A stretch of 64,000 nt of DNA from Planctomycetota bacterium (GTDB lineage Bacteria > Planctomycetota > UBA8742 > UBA2392): contig JABTUE010000001.1 in the NCBI GenBank assembly GCA_015075515.1, positions 124,001 through 188,000 on the forward strand, in the 5' to 3' direction. This document shows positions 25,597 to 34,934 of the stretch, piece by piece; position 1 is the stretch's first letter, and each line of letters opens with the position of its first letter. The notes beneath the pieces are model-generated. The model did no database searches. It was given only the letters and a program-made list of their open reading frames with translations, and was not told the DNA's origin. The position numbers and the translations under genes are program-made.

Positions 25597-26022
25597 TCAG
25601 ACCCCCGCCACATGCCGGAACAGGTAAACCGCCGCCACGCCCGCGGCGATGAACACACAGGTGCCCGCGATGCTGCGCAACGACAGCCGCCCGATACCGC
25701 ACACCCCGTGGCCGCTGGTGCAGCCGCCGCCCAGGCGCGTGCCGAAACCAACCAGCGCCCCGGCCGCCGCGTACAGCCACAGCCGGTCCGCGGCAAGCTC
25801 GGGCAGCCGCTGGGGCCAGAACAGGCTCAGCCCGATGCCGCCGACCAGCAGGCCCAGCAGAAAGCTGGCCTGCCAGCCGCGCTCGGCGGGTTCGGGTTTG
25901 ACCATGCCGTACAACATGCCGCTTACGCCGGCGGTCTTGCCGGTAAGCACAAGCCAGCCCGCGGCGGCCAGACCGATCATGGCCCCGCCCGCCAGCGCCA
26001 GTGTGGTGTCATTGAGATTCAT
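25597..26022 (-). CDS. YeeE/YedE-type sulfur transporter half
   Basis: A 141-residue membrane protein with about four helices. GFGTRLGGGCTSGHGVCGIG is the hallmark motif whose cysteines pass sulfur through the membrane. It is first in a two-gene unit with the DUF6691 half, whose start codon directly follows this stop. Two short adjacent proteins replacing one long YeeE is a common arrangement. No sulfurtransferase or TusA gene lies next to it here. Confidence 0.87.
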   Translation of the reverse strand: MNLNDTTLALAGGAMIGLAAAGWLVLTGKTAGVSGMLYGMVKPEPAERGWQASFLLGLLVGGIGLSLFWPQRLPELAADRLWLYAAAGALVGFGTRLGGGCTSGHGVCGIGRLSLRSIAGTCVFIAAGVAAVYLFRHVAGV

Positions 26023-26073
26023 GCCCCCAGTAAACAGCCCGCGGGCGCGGACTCAATCACCGGGTTTGGGCCA

Positions 26074-27717
26074 TCAGCCGCCCATGCCCTGGCTGGACAT
26101 CTGCAGCAGCGGGATGATCACCGCCGCGACAATGCCGCCCACGACCACGGCCATGAACACGATCATGATCGGCTCGATCAGGCCGGTCATGCGTTGCAGG
26201 CTGATTTCCACTTCTTCGTCGTAGGCCGCGGCCACGCGCTCCAGCAGGCTTTCCAGTTCGCCGGTCTGTTCGCCCACGGCGATCATGTAGCCCACCACGG
26301 GCGGAAACACGCCGCTTTTCTTGATCGGCGTGCTGATGTCGGTGCCTTCCACAATGCTGTCGTGTACGCCCTGGATCACTTCCTGCAGCGCGCGGTTGCC
26401 CACGATCTTTTTGACAATCCGCAGCGATTCCAGCGCCGTCATGCCCGACCGCAGCAGCACGGCAAAGGTGATGGCAAACCGCGACACCGCGGCCTTGCGC
26501 AGCACGTCGCCGAAGATGGGCAGCTTGAGTTTGGCCTTGTCCCAGTTCAGACGGAAGGCGTCGCGCTGCAGGGCGCTTTGCAGGAAGAAGAAGCCGATCA
26601 GGGGGCCCTTGATCATGAGTTCCCAGTAGGTCTTCATGAAGTCGCTGACGGTGATCAGGATCAGCGTGGGCAGCGGCAGGGGCACGTTCTGTTCAATCAG
26701 GATCTGGGTGATCTGCGGCACCACAAAGGTCATCAGCAGAATCACGACCAGCGTGCTGACAGTCAGCATGATCGCCGGGTACATCATGGCGTTGATCAGC
26801 TTGTTGCGCAGGCGGTTCTGGTTGCTCAGGTATTCGGCCACGCGCGACAGCACGTCGTCAAGCTGGCCGCTGGCCTGGCCGGCACGCACCATGTTGATGT
26901 ACAGGCTGTTGAAGTAGCCGGGGCAGGTTTCCAGGGCGTTGGCAAAGTCCGTGCCCTGGGTGACCTGTTCGCGCAGATGGCGCAGGACTTTCTGTAAACC
27001 GGGGCTGTCGGCCTGTTCAATGCAGGCGTTCAGCGCCTGGGCCAGCGGAATGCCCGAATGCAGCAGCGTGGCCAACTGGCGCGTGAAGCTGGAGACCTCG
27101 CCCACGTTCTGGATCTTGTCGTTGCCCTCGCTGGCGCCGGTGTCCTTCATGGTGGCAAACGACAGCACACACAGCGCCATCAGCGAGCCGTACACCAGCG
27201 CGAACAGGCCCTGGATGTAGTCGGATTCTGAAATCAGCGCCATGAAGGGCTGCAGCGCCTGCAACCCGGCAAACAGCGCCGTGACCGTAAGCGCCCAGGA
27301 CTTGCCCCGCAGAATCACATACCCGAACATGCCCGTGGCCGCGGCCGACACCACGCCCACGGCAATGCCGACCGGTGTAAGCGCCCCGGCTGCCGCCTGG
27401 CCGTCAATGGTCGGGGGCGGCTGGTTGCGCCAGGCCAGCACCAGTTGCAGCAGCATCACACCGGCCGAAATGATTGCCAGCGTGCCCGTAAGCTGAACCA
27501 CCTTGGGCAGTTCGGCCGAGACCACGACCTTCTTTTCGCCCTTTTCGTTCTTTACGACCTGGCGCTTGGCCTGGGTGCCCCGGACCTCGGAGATTTCAGT
27601 GACATAAACCTTCTGCTGGCGCAGCTTTTCGCGCGCGTCGCGGGCGGTGTCGGCGTCAATCACGCCGGCGGCGTTGCGGCCTTTGGCGTTGAGCGCTTTG
27701 TATTCGAAGACTGGCAT
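26074..27717 (-). CDS. GspF/PilC-type inner-membrane protein with inserted membrane module
   Basis: A platform protein of type II secretion/type IV pili. The N-terminus MPVFEYKALNAKGRNAAGVI is typical. Two GspF domains follow from about residue 205 (SSFTRQLATLLHSGIPLAQA) and about 410 (SRFAITFAVLLRSGMTALES), ending LIEPIMIVFMAVVVGGIVAA. The family is normally about 400 residues; this one is 547 because about 130 residues with four to five membrane helices (AIISAGVMLLQLVLAW, FALVYGSLMALCVLSF and others) lie between the N-terminal segment and the first domain. ATG 27717 is chosen from the family start. It is divergent from pilT. Confidence 0.88.
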   Translation of the reverse strand: MPVFEYKALNAKGRNAAGVIDADTARDAREKLRQQKVYVTEISEVRGTQAKRQVVKNEKGEKKVVVSAELPKVVQLTGTLAIISAGVMLLQLVLAWRNQPPPTIDGQAAAGALTPVGIAVGVVSAAATGMFGYVILRGKSWALTVTALFAGLQALQPFMALISESDYIQGLFALVYGSLMALCVLSFATMKDTGASEGNDKIQNVGEVSSFTRQLATLLHSGIPLAQALNACIEQADSPGLQKVLRHLREQVTQGTDFANALETCPGYFNSLYINMVRAGQASGQLDDVLSRVAEYLSNQNRLRNKLINAMMYPAIMLTVSTLVVILLMTFVVPQITQILIEQNVPLPLPTLILITVSDFMKTYWELMIKGPLIGFFFLQSALQRDAFRLNWDKAKLKLPIFGDVLRKAAVSRFAITFAVLLRSGMTALESLRIVKKIVGNRALQEVIQGVHDSIVEGTDISTPIKKSGVFPPVVGYMIAVGEQTGELESLLERVAAAYDEEVEISLQRMTGLIEPIMIVFMAVVVGGIVAAVIIPLLQMSSQGMGG

Positions 27718-27821
27718 GGGGCTCCGGCCCGCCCTGTGGCGATTGCAGGGTTTAACGCCCATCCTGCCCGGGCGTTGGCGCGACGGAAAGACGGCATTTG
27801 CGCAAGTTGGTGCCCAGAGGA

Positions 27822-27849
27822 TTGTTCCGGCACCGTAAAGGGTCTAGAC
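27822..27849 (+). promoter_or_regulatory. Candidate promoter of pilT
   Basis: TTGTTC at 27822-27827, a 16-base spacer and TAGACT at 27844-27849 lie about 75 bases before the pilT start. Moderate match to sigma-70 boxes. Confidence 0.35.
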
Positions 27850-27924
27850 TCAGGTTTTCAACAACCGTGCAAAAACCAGTACGCCGGCGACCTTACCGCC
27901 AGCCGGCACGATGAAGGAGCCGCC

Positions 27925-29157
27925 ATGTCCGGTGCCTATGCCGACCCCAACGCCAACCCGTACCTGCGCCAGCCCAGCGGCGTCAACCAGGCCCCCCAGG
28001 GCGGCTGGGAACAGCCCGAGCACAACCCGGATTACGAAGTCGGCCAGGCCGGCCTTGGCCCCAACGCCTTTACCAACACCAACCTGCTGAACCAGCTGCT
28101 GGAAATCGCCGAGGCCGAAAACGCCTCGGACCTGCATCTGGTGGCCGGCGCGCCCCCGGTGCTGCGCATCAACGGCCGGCTGGTGCCGGTCGAGGCCAAG
28201 ATCCTGACGCCCGAAGACACCGAGGCCGCATTGCGCAGCATTCTGTCGGACCGCGAGATGGAACGCTTTTACCAGCACCGCGCGCTGGACTGCACGCACA
28301 CCACGCCCGACGGCAAGGGTCGTTTCCGTGTCAGCGCCTACGTGCAGCGCGGTGCGGTCAGCGTGGTGTACCGGCGCATTCCCAGCGAAGTGAAGCCGAT
28401 TCACAGCCTGGGCCTGCCGCCGGGCGCGACCAAGCTGTACGCCATGAACGACGGCCTGATTCTGTGCGTGGGCCCCACCGGCTGCGGCAAGAGCACAACC
28501 CTGGCCACGATCATTGACCAGATCAACAGCGAGTTCAACGACAACATCATCACGGTCGAGGACCCGATCGAGTTCGTGCACCGGCACAAGCGTTCGCTGG
28601 TCAACCAGCGCGAACTGTACAGCGACGTGAACAGTTTTGCCGAAGCCCTGCACTTTGCCCTGCGCGAGGACCCCGACGTGATCATGGTGGGCGAAATGCG
28701 CGACCTGGAAACCATGCGCACGGCAATCACCGCCGCCGAAACGGGCCACCTGGTGCTTTCGACGCTGCACGCGATTGACACGATCAGCACGATTGACCGC
28801 ATCTGTGCCATGTTCCCGGCCGAGGAACAGGATTACGTGCGCCTGCAGCTTTCCATGGTGCTGCGCGCCGTGATTGCCCAGCGTCTGCTGCCCACCAAAA
28901 ACGAAGACAAGCGCGTGATGTGCGCCGAACTGCTGATTGTCACGCCCGCCGTGGCCAACATGATCCGCCAGGCCCAGCCGGCGCTGATCTACCAGGCGCT
29001 CGAAACCGGTGCCCAGCACGGCATGATGAGTTTCGACAAGAGCCTGATCAACCTGGCCAAAAAGGGCGTGCTGGACCCCGACACCGCTATCCGCAACGCC
29101 CGCCACACCAAGGCCGTGGCCGAAGCACTGGGCCGCGCGGCGGTGCTCAAGGCCTGA
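27925..29157 (+). CDS. pilT: Twitching-motility ATPase PilT
   Basis: The hexameric ATPase that depolymerises type IV pili. The 410-residue product has a 45-residue Asn/Pro/Gly-rich N-terminal extension before the usual start LLEIAEAENASDLHLVAG. Key motifs are Walker A GPTGCGKSTT (near residue 185), the Asp box, Walker B DPDVIMVGEMRD and the His box HLVLSTLHA. The PilT-specific AIRNARH near the end is an arginine-rich tail variant. ATG 27925 has GAAGGAG five bases upstream. The divergent GspF-like gene suggests one pilus system, but no pilin or PilB is in the window. Confidence 0.94.
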   Translation: MSGAYADPNANPYLRQPSGVNQAPQGGWEQPEHNPDYEVGQAGLGPNAFTNTNLLNQLLEIAEAENASDLHLVAGAPPVLRINGRLVPVEAKILTPEDTEAALRSILSDREMERFYQHRALDCTHTTPDGKGRFRVSAYVQRGAVSVVYRRIPSEVKPIHSLGLPPGATKLYAMNDGLILCVGPTGCGKSTTLATIIDQINSEFNDNIITVEDPIEFVHRHKRSLVNQRELYSDVNSFAEALHFALREDPDVIMVGEMRDLETMRTAITAAETGHLVLSTLHAIDTISTIDRICAMFPAEEQDYVRLQLSMVLRAVIAQRLLPTKNEDKRVMCAELLIVTPAVANMIRQAQPALIYQALETGAQHGMMSFDKSLINLAKKGVLDPDTAIRNARHTKAVAEALGRAAVLKA

Positions 29158-29180
29158 CGGTTCCAGAGTTGCGTTCCGGA

Positions 29181-29213
29181 AAACCGGCGCGGACTCTTCG
29201 CGCCGGTTTTCTT
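29181..29213 (+). terminator. Intrinsic terminator of pilT
   Basis: An 11-bp stem AAACCGGCGCG / CGCGCCGGTTT with a seven-base loop and a T-rich tail (TTTCTTT), 24 bases after the pilT stop. Confidence 0.85.
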
Positions 29214-29234
29214 TGGCCGGGTCTGGCTGTTCTC

Positions 29235-29266
29235 AATCCAAAATCCACAATCCGGAATCTAAAATC
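29235..29266. repeat. Tandem AATCCaaa-type short repeat
   Basis: Four imperfect copies of an AATCCNNA word, ending in AATC. The same word family forms an inverted pair at 63292-63379. No coding function. Confidence 0.6.
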
Positions 29267-29322
29267 GAGCCGGTGCGAAGCGTCGATTGCCAGAAAGCGG
29301 GCCCGACAGGGCCGACCCTGCC

Positions 29323-30480
29323 ATGATCAACTTTGACCAGAACGCCACCACGCCCGTTGACGAAGCCGTCCTGAACGAACTGGTCCGCGCCACGCGCGAA
29401 TTTGACGGCAACTCAAGCTCCGGCCATTCGCTGGGCCTCAAGGCCGGCAAGTTTCTGGAAGAATGCCGCGCTCGCGTGGCCAAAGTGCTCAATGCCCGCA
29501 AACCCGGCGAAATTGTGTTCACCAGCGGCGGCACCGAAAGCGACAACGCGGCCATCAACGGCATGGGGTGGGGCATGCGTGAAAAGCACGGCCGCACCGG
29601 CATTGTCACCAGCGCGATTGAGCACCGGGCCGTGCTGGCGCCGTGCGAGTGGCTGGGGACACAGGGTTTCAGGGTCACCGTGCTGCCCGTGGACGGCAAC
29701 GGCCGCACGCGCCTGGACGCCGCCCGCGCGGCCGTCAACAAGGACACGGCGCTGGTCAGCGTGATGCTGGCCAACAACGAAATCGGCACGATCCAGCCGA
29801 TTGCCGAACTGGCCAGACTGGCCCACGACCACGGCGCGCTGATCCACACCGACGCCGTGCAGGCCGCGGGCAAACTGGAACTGGATGTGCAGAAGCTTGA
29901 CGTGGACGCCATGAGCCTTTCGGCCCACAAGTTCTACGGCCCCAAGGGCGTGGGCGTGCTGTACCTGCGCGACAGGACGCCCTATCACACGTATATGCTG
30001 GGCGGGACACACGAAAACAACCGTCGCGCCGGCACCGTGGCCGTGCCCCAGATCGCGGCTTTGACCGTGGCGCTGGAACTGGCCGACAAAAAGCGCAGGG
30101 AAAAGGGCGACCACCTGCGCGCCCTGCGCGACCAGCTGGTGCGCGAGGTTCTGGCCAAGGTTCCCGGCGCGCACCTCAACGGCGACCTCGAACACAGCAC
30201 GCTCAACACCGCCAGCATCCGCTTTGACGGCGTGTACGGCGGTTTTCTGCTCAAGCGCATGGACGACGCCGGCATTCTGGCCAGCGCCGGCAGCGCCTGC
30301 ATGTGGGAGCGCACCAAGCCCAGCCACGTGCTGAACGCGCTGGGCCTGACCGAAGAACAGGGCAGCGGCACGATCCGTTTCAGTCTGGGCTACACCAACA
30401 CGGCCCAGGAGGTCACGCAGGTGGCCGACACGCTGGCGCGCCTGGTGCCCGCCCTGCGCAGCGAACCCCAGCCGGTGTAA
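29323..30480 (+). CDS. Cysteine desulfurase (NifS/IscS-like)
   Basis: A PLP enzyme that removes sulfur from cysteine for Fe-S clusters and tRNA thiolation. The 385-residue product has FDQNATTPVDEAVL at the start, TSGGTESDNAAING, the PLP lysine in SLSAHKFYGPKGVGVLY and the sulfur-accepting cysteine in SAGSACMWERTKPSHVL. It fits the IscS/NifS class by loop length. ATG 29323 is chosen to match the family start. No iscU or nifU is adjacent, so its partner is unknown. Confidence 0.92.
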   Translation: MINFDQNATTPVDEAVLNELVRATREFDGNSSSGHSLGLKAGKFLEECRARVAKVLNARKPGEIVFTSGGTESDNAAINGMGWGMREKHGRTGIVTSAIEHRAVLAPCEWLGTQGFRVTVLPVDGNGRTRLDAARAAVNKDTALVSVMLANNEIGTIQPIAELARLAHDHGALIHTDAVQAAGKLELDVQKLDVDAMSLSAHKFYGPKGVGVLYLRDRTPYHTYMLGGTHENNRRAGTVAVPQIAALTVALELADKKRREKGDHLRALRDQLVREVLAKVPGAHLNGDLEHSTLNTASIRFDGVYGGFLLKRMDDAGILASAGSACMWERTKPSHVLNALGLTEEQGSGTIRFSLGYTNTAQEVTQVADTLARLVPALRSEPQPV

Positions 30481-30552
30481 CGCGCGGATTGGCTTTACCG
30501 GGCCGGGTTGCGCCCGGTATCATGGCTGTTGCTCAACCAACCCGCGGTGCTC

Positions 30553-31095
30553 ATGGGGCAAGTGCAACCTGTTCACCCGGTCACGCCGATTCTGGGCGTG
30601 CTGTTTGCCACCGAGTCCGTGCTCGAGGACGCCATGCTGTGGGTCGAGCATGTGCTGGGTGACATCGGCTTGGTCAGCCAGACCTGGGACTTCAACGACA
30701 CGGATTACTACGTGTCTGAAATGGGCGACGGCCTGAAACGCCGGTTTTACAGCTTTGACCGGCTGGCCGATCCGGCGCTGTTGCCGGAATGGAAGCTGGC
30801 CACCAACCGCATCGAACGCGAGTGCGCCCAGCGCACCGGCGAACACCGGCCGGTCAACCTTGACCCCGGCTATGTGGACGGCAGCAAGCTGGTGCTGGCC
30901 AGCACCAAGAACCTGGCCCATCGCATCTATCTGTCCCAAGGCATCTGCGCCGAGGTCACCATGAGTTTCCGGCGAGGCCAGTGGGTCAAGCGCGACTACA
31001 CCTTTGCCGACTTCAGCAGCGGGCGCTACGACGAGTTTTTCTGTCGCGTGCGCGACGCCCACGTGGCGCGCCTTTCGGGCCGGGCCACGGCCTGA
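30553..31095 (+). CDS. DUF4416 family protein
   Basis: A 180-residue protein with the order of motifs typical of DUF4416: PVTPILGVLFATESVLEDAM, FNDTDYYVSEMG, LKRRFYSFDRL and NLDPGYVDGSKLVLASTKN, ending DYTFADFSS. The family occurs in Planctomycetes, Thermotogae and deltaproteobacteria and has no known activity. The start MGQVQPVHPV is chosen because the upstream in-frame residues are not conserved in type. It converges on the next gene with eight bases between. Confidence 0.82.
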   Translation: MGQVQPVHPVTPILGVLFATESVLEDAMLWVEHVLGDIGLVSQTWDFNDTDYYVSEMGDGLKRRFYSFDRLADPALLPEWKLATNRIERECAQRTGEHRPVNLDPGYVDGSKLVLASTKNLAHRIYLSQGICAEVTMSFRRGQWVKRDYTFADFSSGRYDEFFCRVRDAHVARLSGRATA

Positions 31096-31102
31096 CGCGC
31101 CG

Positions 31103-33301
31103 TCAGCGCGGGCCGGGGCGCTGCAATTGCTGAAACTGTGCGTCGGCAGCCCGGCGCAGCGTGACCGGCACGTCCAGTGCCGGCACAAAGTAGCCCGGTT
31201 TCAGCCGGCCCCCGGCCACCAGTTCGGGCGGGTGGGCAAACTCGCCGGATTTGGCCCTGGCGTGCAGGCGCTCGACGGGTTTGCCGGTCTTTTCGTCCCA
31301 TTCGTGAATGCGGAACTCCGCCGGCAGCAGCAGCGCCGGACGGTCGGGTTCGGTCAGGTTGGGCAGCTCGACAATCTGGTCGGGCGCAAACGACAGGTCG
31401 GTCTGGGCGGCGTCACGCCCGTTGGCCATGGCAAAGCGCAGCCGCGCGTGCAGCAGCGAGTGCGGGTGCCGCCACGTGCCGCGCGAACCCTGGGGCAGGT
31501 CAGCCACGAACTTCAGCACTACGGCCTCGCGTCCGCCGCCGGCCAGTTCACGCCCCAGCCGCAGATAGCGCCACACGCGCATGGTCACACCGGTGCCCAG
31601 GTCGGTGTGCGTGCCGCGGCCCAGAAACACCAGCCCGCCCTGGTCGGCGGCGCGGGCCACCCCGGAAAGCAGCAGCAGTTTGCGCGCCTCCAGTTGCGTG
31701 ACCAGATCGTCGTACACCTTGCCGGCGCGCGATGGCGCCTGCTTCTGTACCTGGCCGGTCTTGATCGCGGCGCACGAGTAGTGCCAGTCGGTCTCGGCGT
31801 CGCCCGCGCCGTCCATGCTGTTCATCAGCCAGTCGCCGCTGAGGTTGTCCTCGGTGCGGATGCGCCCTTTGCCGCCGCGCCCGTCGCCGTGGTACAGCTC
31901 GACGTAGGTGCCCTTTTTGGGGTCCACGTTGGGCATGGTGATGGTCATTTCAAAGGCCAGCAGCGTGCTGGGAACCCCCCGCGGGTAGGCTGCGTCAAGC
32001 TGGCCAAAACGCCGCACCAGCGCGCTCAGGCGCGCCAGGTTGTGCGGGTTGCGCATGCTGTCCAGACCGGGCAGGTCCGGCATGCGCAGGGTGTGCAGGC
32101 AGATCGGCTGGCCGGCCAGGGCGTGGTCGGGGTTGGCCACGGGCTCGACCAGCCCGTACAGGCCGCGGCCCGGATCCACCAGCCCGCCCAGCCCGCTGGC
32201 CGAAACATCGGGCGCGTCGCGCAGCACCACCCGACCGGGGCCGCGGCGCACCCAGGCCACAACGCGCGCCCCGCGCCGGGGCCAGGCCGGCACGGTCACG
32301 GGCTGCAGACGCGACAGTTCGCCAAGCTGCACGCGGCGGTCGCGCACGCCGGCAAAGCGCACACGCAGGCCGCCGGTGACCAGTCCGCGGAAGTGGTCAA
32401 AGCGTGCCAGTTCGCGCCCGACGGCGCCGGGTTCGGGCGGGCGCTGTTCGATCATCACGTGTTCGCCGTCGCGGCGGGCCAGCACCAGCGCCCGGCCCAA
32501 GACATCCCAGCCCAGGGCTCGGGTGAAGGTCTCGGGCGGGAACTCACCGGCCAGCAGCGCCACGGCGGCAAGGGCACGGTCCTGAAGGTCCAGGCGCCAC
32601 AGGGTTCCGGCTTGCGGCGGCGGGTTGTCGTTGACGCGCGGGATGGCGCCGCGCTCGCCCAGGCTTACGCGTGCAATGCCCGCGTCACTGGACAGGCACG
32701 CCAGCGCCCCGTTGCCGATCCACACCGGGCGGCTCCAGGCGCCGGCGGCACTTTCGGCCAGCAGCGTCCAGGCCGCGGTGTCGTACACGCGCAGCACGGC
32801 CGAACCGGAGCCGCGAAAGGCCCGCAGCACAAGGCGCGTTCCGTCGGGCGACACGGAGGGCGCGTCGGCAAACTCGGCGCTGGCCAGAACCGCCGCAGCC
32901 TCGGGCGGCGCGCCGGCCCAGGGTGTGTCGGCGCGCAGCACCGTGGTGGGCGGCACACCGGGGCCGCTGCGGTTCCACAGCACGAACGGCCGGCCGCCGA
33001 CGGCAAACAGGGCGTACAGGGTTGACCCGGGGGCCATGCGCGTGATGCGTTCATAGCGCGCGCTGTCGCCGTCATAGCGCCACAGGTCCAGCACCGGGCG
33101 GCCGGCCGCCGCGCGGCCCAGCACGTCGGGGGCAAACAGCCCTGGGTCGTCGCCGTGCTCGTGCCCGCCGGGCGTGGCCTGGCCCGGCGGCGGCTCCAGC
33201 AGCAGCCAGGCGGCGCGGCCGCCGGGAGCGGCCACAACCATGTCGTTGGCGGCCAGCGGCGCGGCGGTCAGCAGCAGCAGAAGAAGAACTCGTGCGGGCA
33301 T
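31103..33301 (-). CDS. Exported beta-propeller-like protein of unknown function
   Basis: A 732-residue protein with a signal peptide (MPARVLLLLLLTAAPLAAND). The first 350 residues read as repeated beta-strand blades of TolB type (PSVSPDGTRLVLRAFRGSGS, RVYDTAAWTLLAES, WRLDLQDRALAAVALLAGEF). The second half is a separate domain with SMDGAGDAETDWHYSCAAIK and several charged strands and is not recognised. It was started at the signal peptide; the frame is open 38 codons further up. It is probably periplasmic or surface-exposed and lies behind the anti-sigma-like gene on the same strand. Confidence 0.6.
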   Translation of the reverse strand: MPARVLLLLLLTAAPLAANDMVVAAPGGRAAWLLLEPPPGQATPGGHEHGDDPGLFAPDVLGRAAAGRPVLDLWRYDGDSARYERITRMAPGSTLYALFAVGGRPFVLWNRSGPGVPPTTVLRADTPWAGAPPEAAAVLASAEFADAPSVSPDGTRLVLRAFRGSGSAVLRVYDTAAWTLLAESAAGAWSRPVWIGNGALACLSSDAGIARVSLGERGAIPRVNDNPPPQAGTLWRLDLQDRALAAVALLAGEFPPETFTRALGWDVLGRALVLARRDGEHVMIEQRPPEPGAVGRELARFDHFRGLVTGGLRVRFAGVRDRRVQLGELSRLQPVTVPAWPRRGARVVAWVRRGPGRVVLRDAPDVSASGLGGLVDPGRGLYGLVEPVANPDHALAGQPICLHTLRMPDLPGLDSMRNPHNLARLSALVRRFGQLDAAYPRGVPSTLLAFEMTITMPNVDPKKGTYVELYHGDGRGGKGRIRTEDNLSGDWLMNSMDGAGDAETDWHYSCAAIKTGQVQKQAPSRAGKVYDDLVTQLEARKLLLLSGVARAADQGGLVFLGRGTHTDLGTGVTMRVWRYLRLGRELAGGGREAVVLKFVADLPQGSRGTWRHPHSLLHARLRFAMANGRDAAQTDLSFAPDQIVELPNLTEPDRPALLLPAEFRIHEWDEKTGKPVERLHARAKSGEFAHPPELVAGGRLKPGYFVPALDVPVTLRRAADAQFQQLQRPGPR

Positions 33302-33395
33302 GGAACGGGCCGGACAAAACGGGCCCGCCATTAAATACGCCGTTTGCTTCAGCGGGTGGCGTGATTTCGGGTTTTTCGGGTGCGGGTTTGTGGCG

Positions 33396-34544
33396 CTATT
33401 CACGCAAGGCCGCACGGGCGGTCTTCAGACGCGTGCGCTCGGGGGGTGTCAACAGGCGCTCCATCAGCCGCACGTCGTCGGCGCTGCGCTTCTCCTCATA
33501 GACGCCGAACACCTGTTCATAGCGTGCCGCGGCGTCGCGGTCGCGTCCCAGGCGCAAAAGCGCCGCCGTAAGCGTCAGCGTGGCCGGCCGCACCAGCTTG
33601 CCGCCCGGAAAGCCGCGCAGATAGGCATCGCAGGCGCCGGCCACGGCCTCATGGTCGTTGGCGTGCACGGCGGCGCGGATGGCGGCGTAGGCGGCCTGTT
33701 CAGGGGTGGTTTCAGGGCCGGGCGAAACGCGGCGCGCACCGGATTCGGGGCCGCTGCGGCGTACCTCAAGGCGCACGTCGCGGCTCAGGCGCGGCGGCAC
33801 ATGCACGTTGTCCAGCGCGCCCTGCACCAGGCCCAGGTTCACGGGCCGGCGTTCGGCGGCGCTTTGGGCCAGTTCGCGGTCCACGATCTCGATCGCGTTG
33901 TCCAGCCCGTCCAGAAAACGCTGGTACTCACGGCGCCGGTCCAGTGCCAGGGCGCCAAGCTGGCCGTTCAGCCACACGTTGCGGCGCAACAACCCGGACT
34001 GGTCCAGTTCGGCCGCCAGCAGCAGGCGCTGGGTCTCAGCATCAGCGCCCTGCAGCGCGCCCACGTGGTCGGCCACGGCGCGGTAACGCGCGTACTGGTC
34101 GCCCAGACTGGGCAGAAGGTCGTCTTCGGCCGGTTCCGCGGCCACGGTTTCAAACAGCGGCCCGTCCGGCCGGGCCGGCGCGCTGTCGCGCCACGAGGGC
34201 CCGACCAGCGCCAGCACCACCGCCGCCGCCACGGCACCGGCGGCCACCTGGGCCACGTGCTGCCACAGCGGCGAGCGCGCCCCGCGAATGCGCCGCCGCG
34301 CGCGGTCGGCCAGTTCCACGTCGCGCACGCGATCCAGAACCCGGCGCGCAAAGCCCGGCCCGGGATCCTTCACCGGCAGGGTATGCAGCAGGTTCAGTGC
34401 CGCACCCAGGCGTTCCACCTCGTCGCGCAGCGCGGGGTCGCGTTCCAGGCGGCGGCGGAAATCGGCCTCGGCTTCGGCGCCAAGGCTTCCGTCCAGAAAG
34501 GCGTGGGCTTCCGGGGGAAGCGGCTTGTAATCATCCGGTTGCAT
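33396..34544 (-). CDS. Anti-sigma-like single-pass membrane protein with helical C-terminus
   Basis: A 382-residue protein. Residues 1-85 resemble the cytoplasmic part of anti-sigma proteins (AHAFLDGSLGAEAEADFRRR, LERDPALRDEVERLG) but lack a zinc-binding HxxxCxxC. One membrane helix follows at about 94-116 (VAQVAAGAVAAAVVLALVGP). The outer part is helical, with TPR-like features near the end (LTLTAALLRLGRDRDAAARY). It is divergent from the ECF sigma gene 390 bases away, so it may be a second regulator of that sigma factor. That link is inference. Confidence 0.55.
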   Translation of the reverse strand: MQPDDYKPLPPEAHAFLDGSLGAEAEADFRRRLERDPALRDEVERLGAALNLLHTLPVKDPGPGFARRVLDRVRDVELADRARRRIRGARSPLWQHVAQVAAGAVAAAVVLALVGPSWRDSAPARPDGPLFETVAAEPAEDDLLPSLGDQYARYRAVADHVGALQGADAETQRLLLAAELDQSGLLRRNVWLNGQLGALALDRRREYQRFLDGLDNAIEIVDRELAQSAAERRPVNLGLVQGALDNVHVPPRLSRDVRLEVRRSGPESGARRVSPGPETTPEQAAYAAIRAAVHANDHEAVAGACDAYLRGFPGGKLVRPATLTLTAALLRLGRDRDAAARYEQVFGVYEEKRSADDVRLMERLLTPPERTRLKTARAALRE

Positions 34545-34669
34545 GGTGTGTCCTGACGGGCATTAAGGGTGCCCGGTACAATCCTGTTACGAACCGGCTG
34601 TGCGGCAAGGGCAATTAAACCGGCCAAAGATACCGCCGCGCCAGAATTGGGCCCGGGCGCGGGCTAGAC

Positions 34670-34823
34670 TTTTTCATGGTTTGTATGCAGAGGTTCCGCG
34701 CCGCGCCGGGCAAGCAGACCAAGGAGCGCGAGCGCAGATGTGGCTGGAGGCCACATGGAGCGAGCGCGACGTCGCGGTGCGACGCCCGCCGCAAGCGGAA
34801 GCCTGAAGACGAACCATGAAAAT
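34670..34823. repeat. Long imperfect palindrome, element A
   Basis: Outer arms of about 29 bases (34670-34699 and 34795-34823; shared TTTTCATGGTT and TTCCGC) enclose GC-rich spacers and an inner hairpin ATGTGGC-TGGAG-GCCACAT at 34738-34756. The block 34703-34724 (GCGCCGGGC...CAAGG) matches element B at 54887-54907. It lies in the 390-base gap between divergent genes, where nothing is coded. Confidence 0.75.
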
Positions 34824-34889
34824 GCTCTAAACTCACCGGCGCCAAGCCCTGCGCTTCGGCCGTCGGCATGTTAGCCTGAGGGTTTACGC

Positions 34890-34919
34890 GAACCGGCGGC
34901 AGGCCTTGCACGTACTATA
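34890..34919 (+). promoter_or_regulatory. ECF-type promoter of the sigma gene
   Basis: GAACC at 34890-34894, 16 bases, then CGTACTATA from 34911. GAAC/CGTA boxes at this spacing are classical ECF promoter elements. The same boxes at identical spacing occur at 39577-39606. It probably drives autoregulation. Confidence 0.65.
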
Positions 34920-34934
34920 GGTAGAAAACCAGGC

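Noticed and set aside
34545..34669. ECF-type promoter facing the anti-sigma-like gene
   Set aside because: No GAACC-N16-CGTA arrangement exists on the minus strand there.
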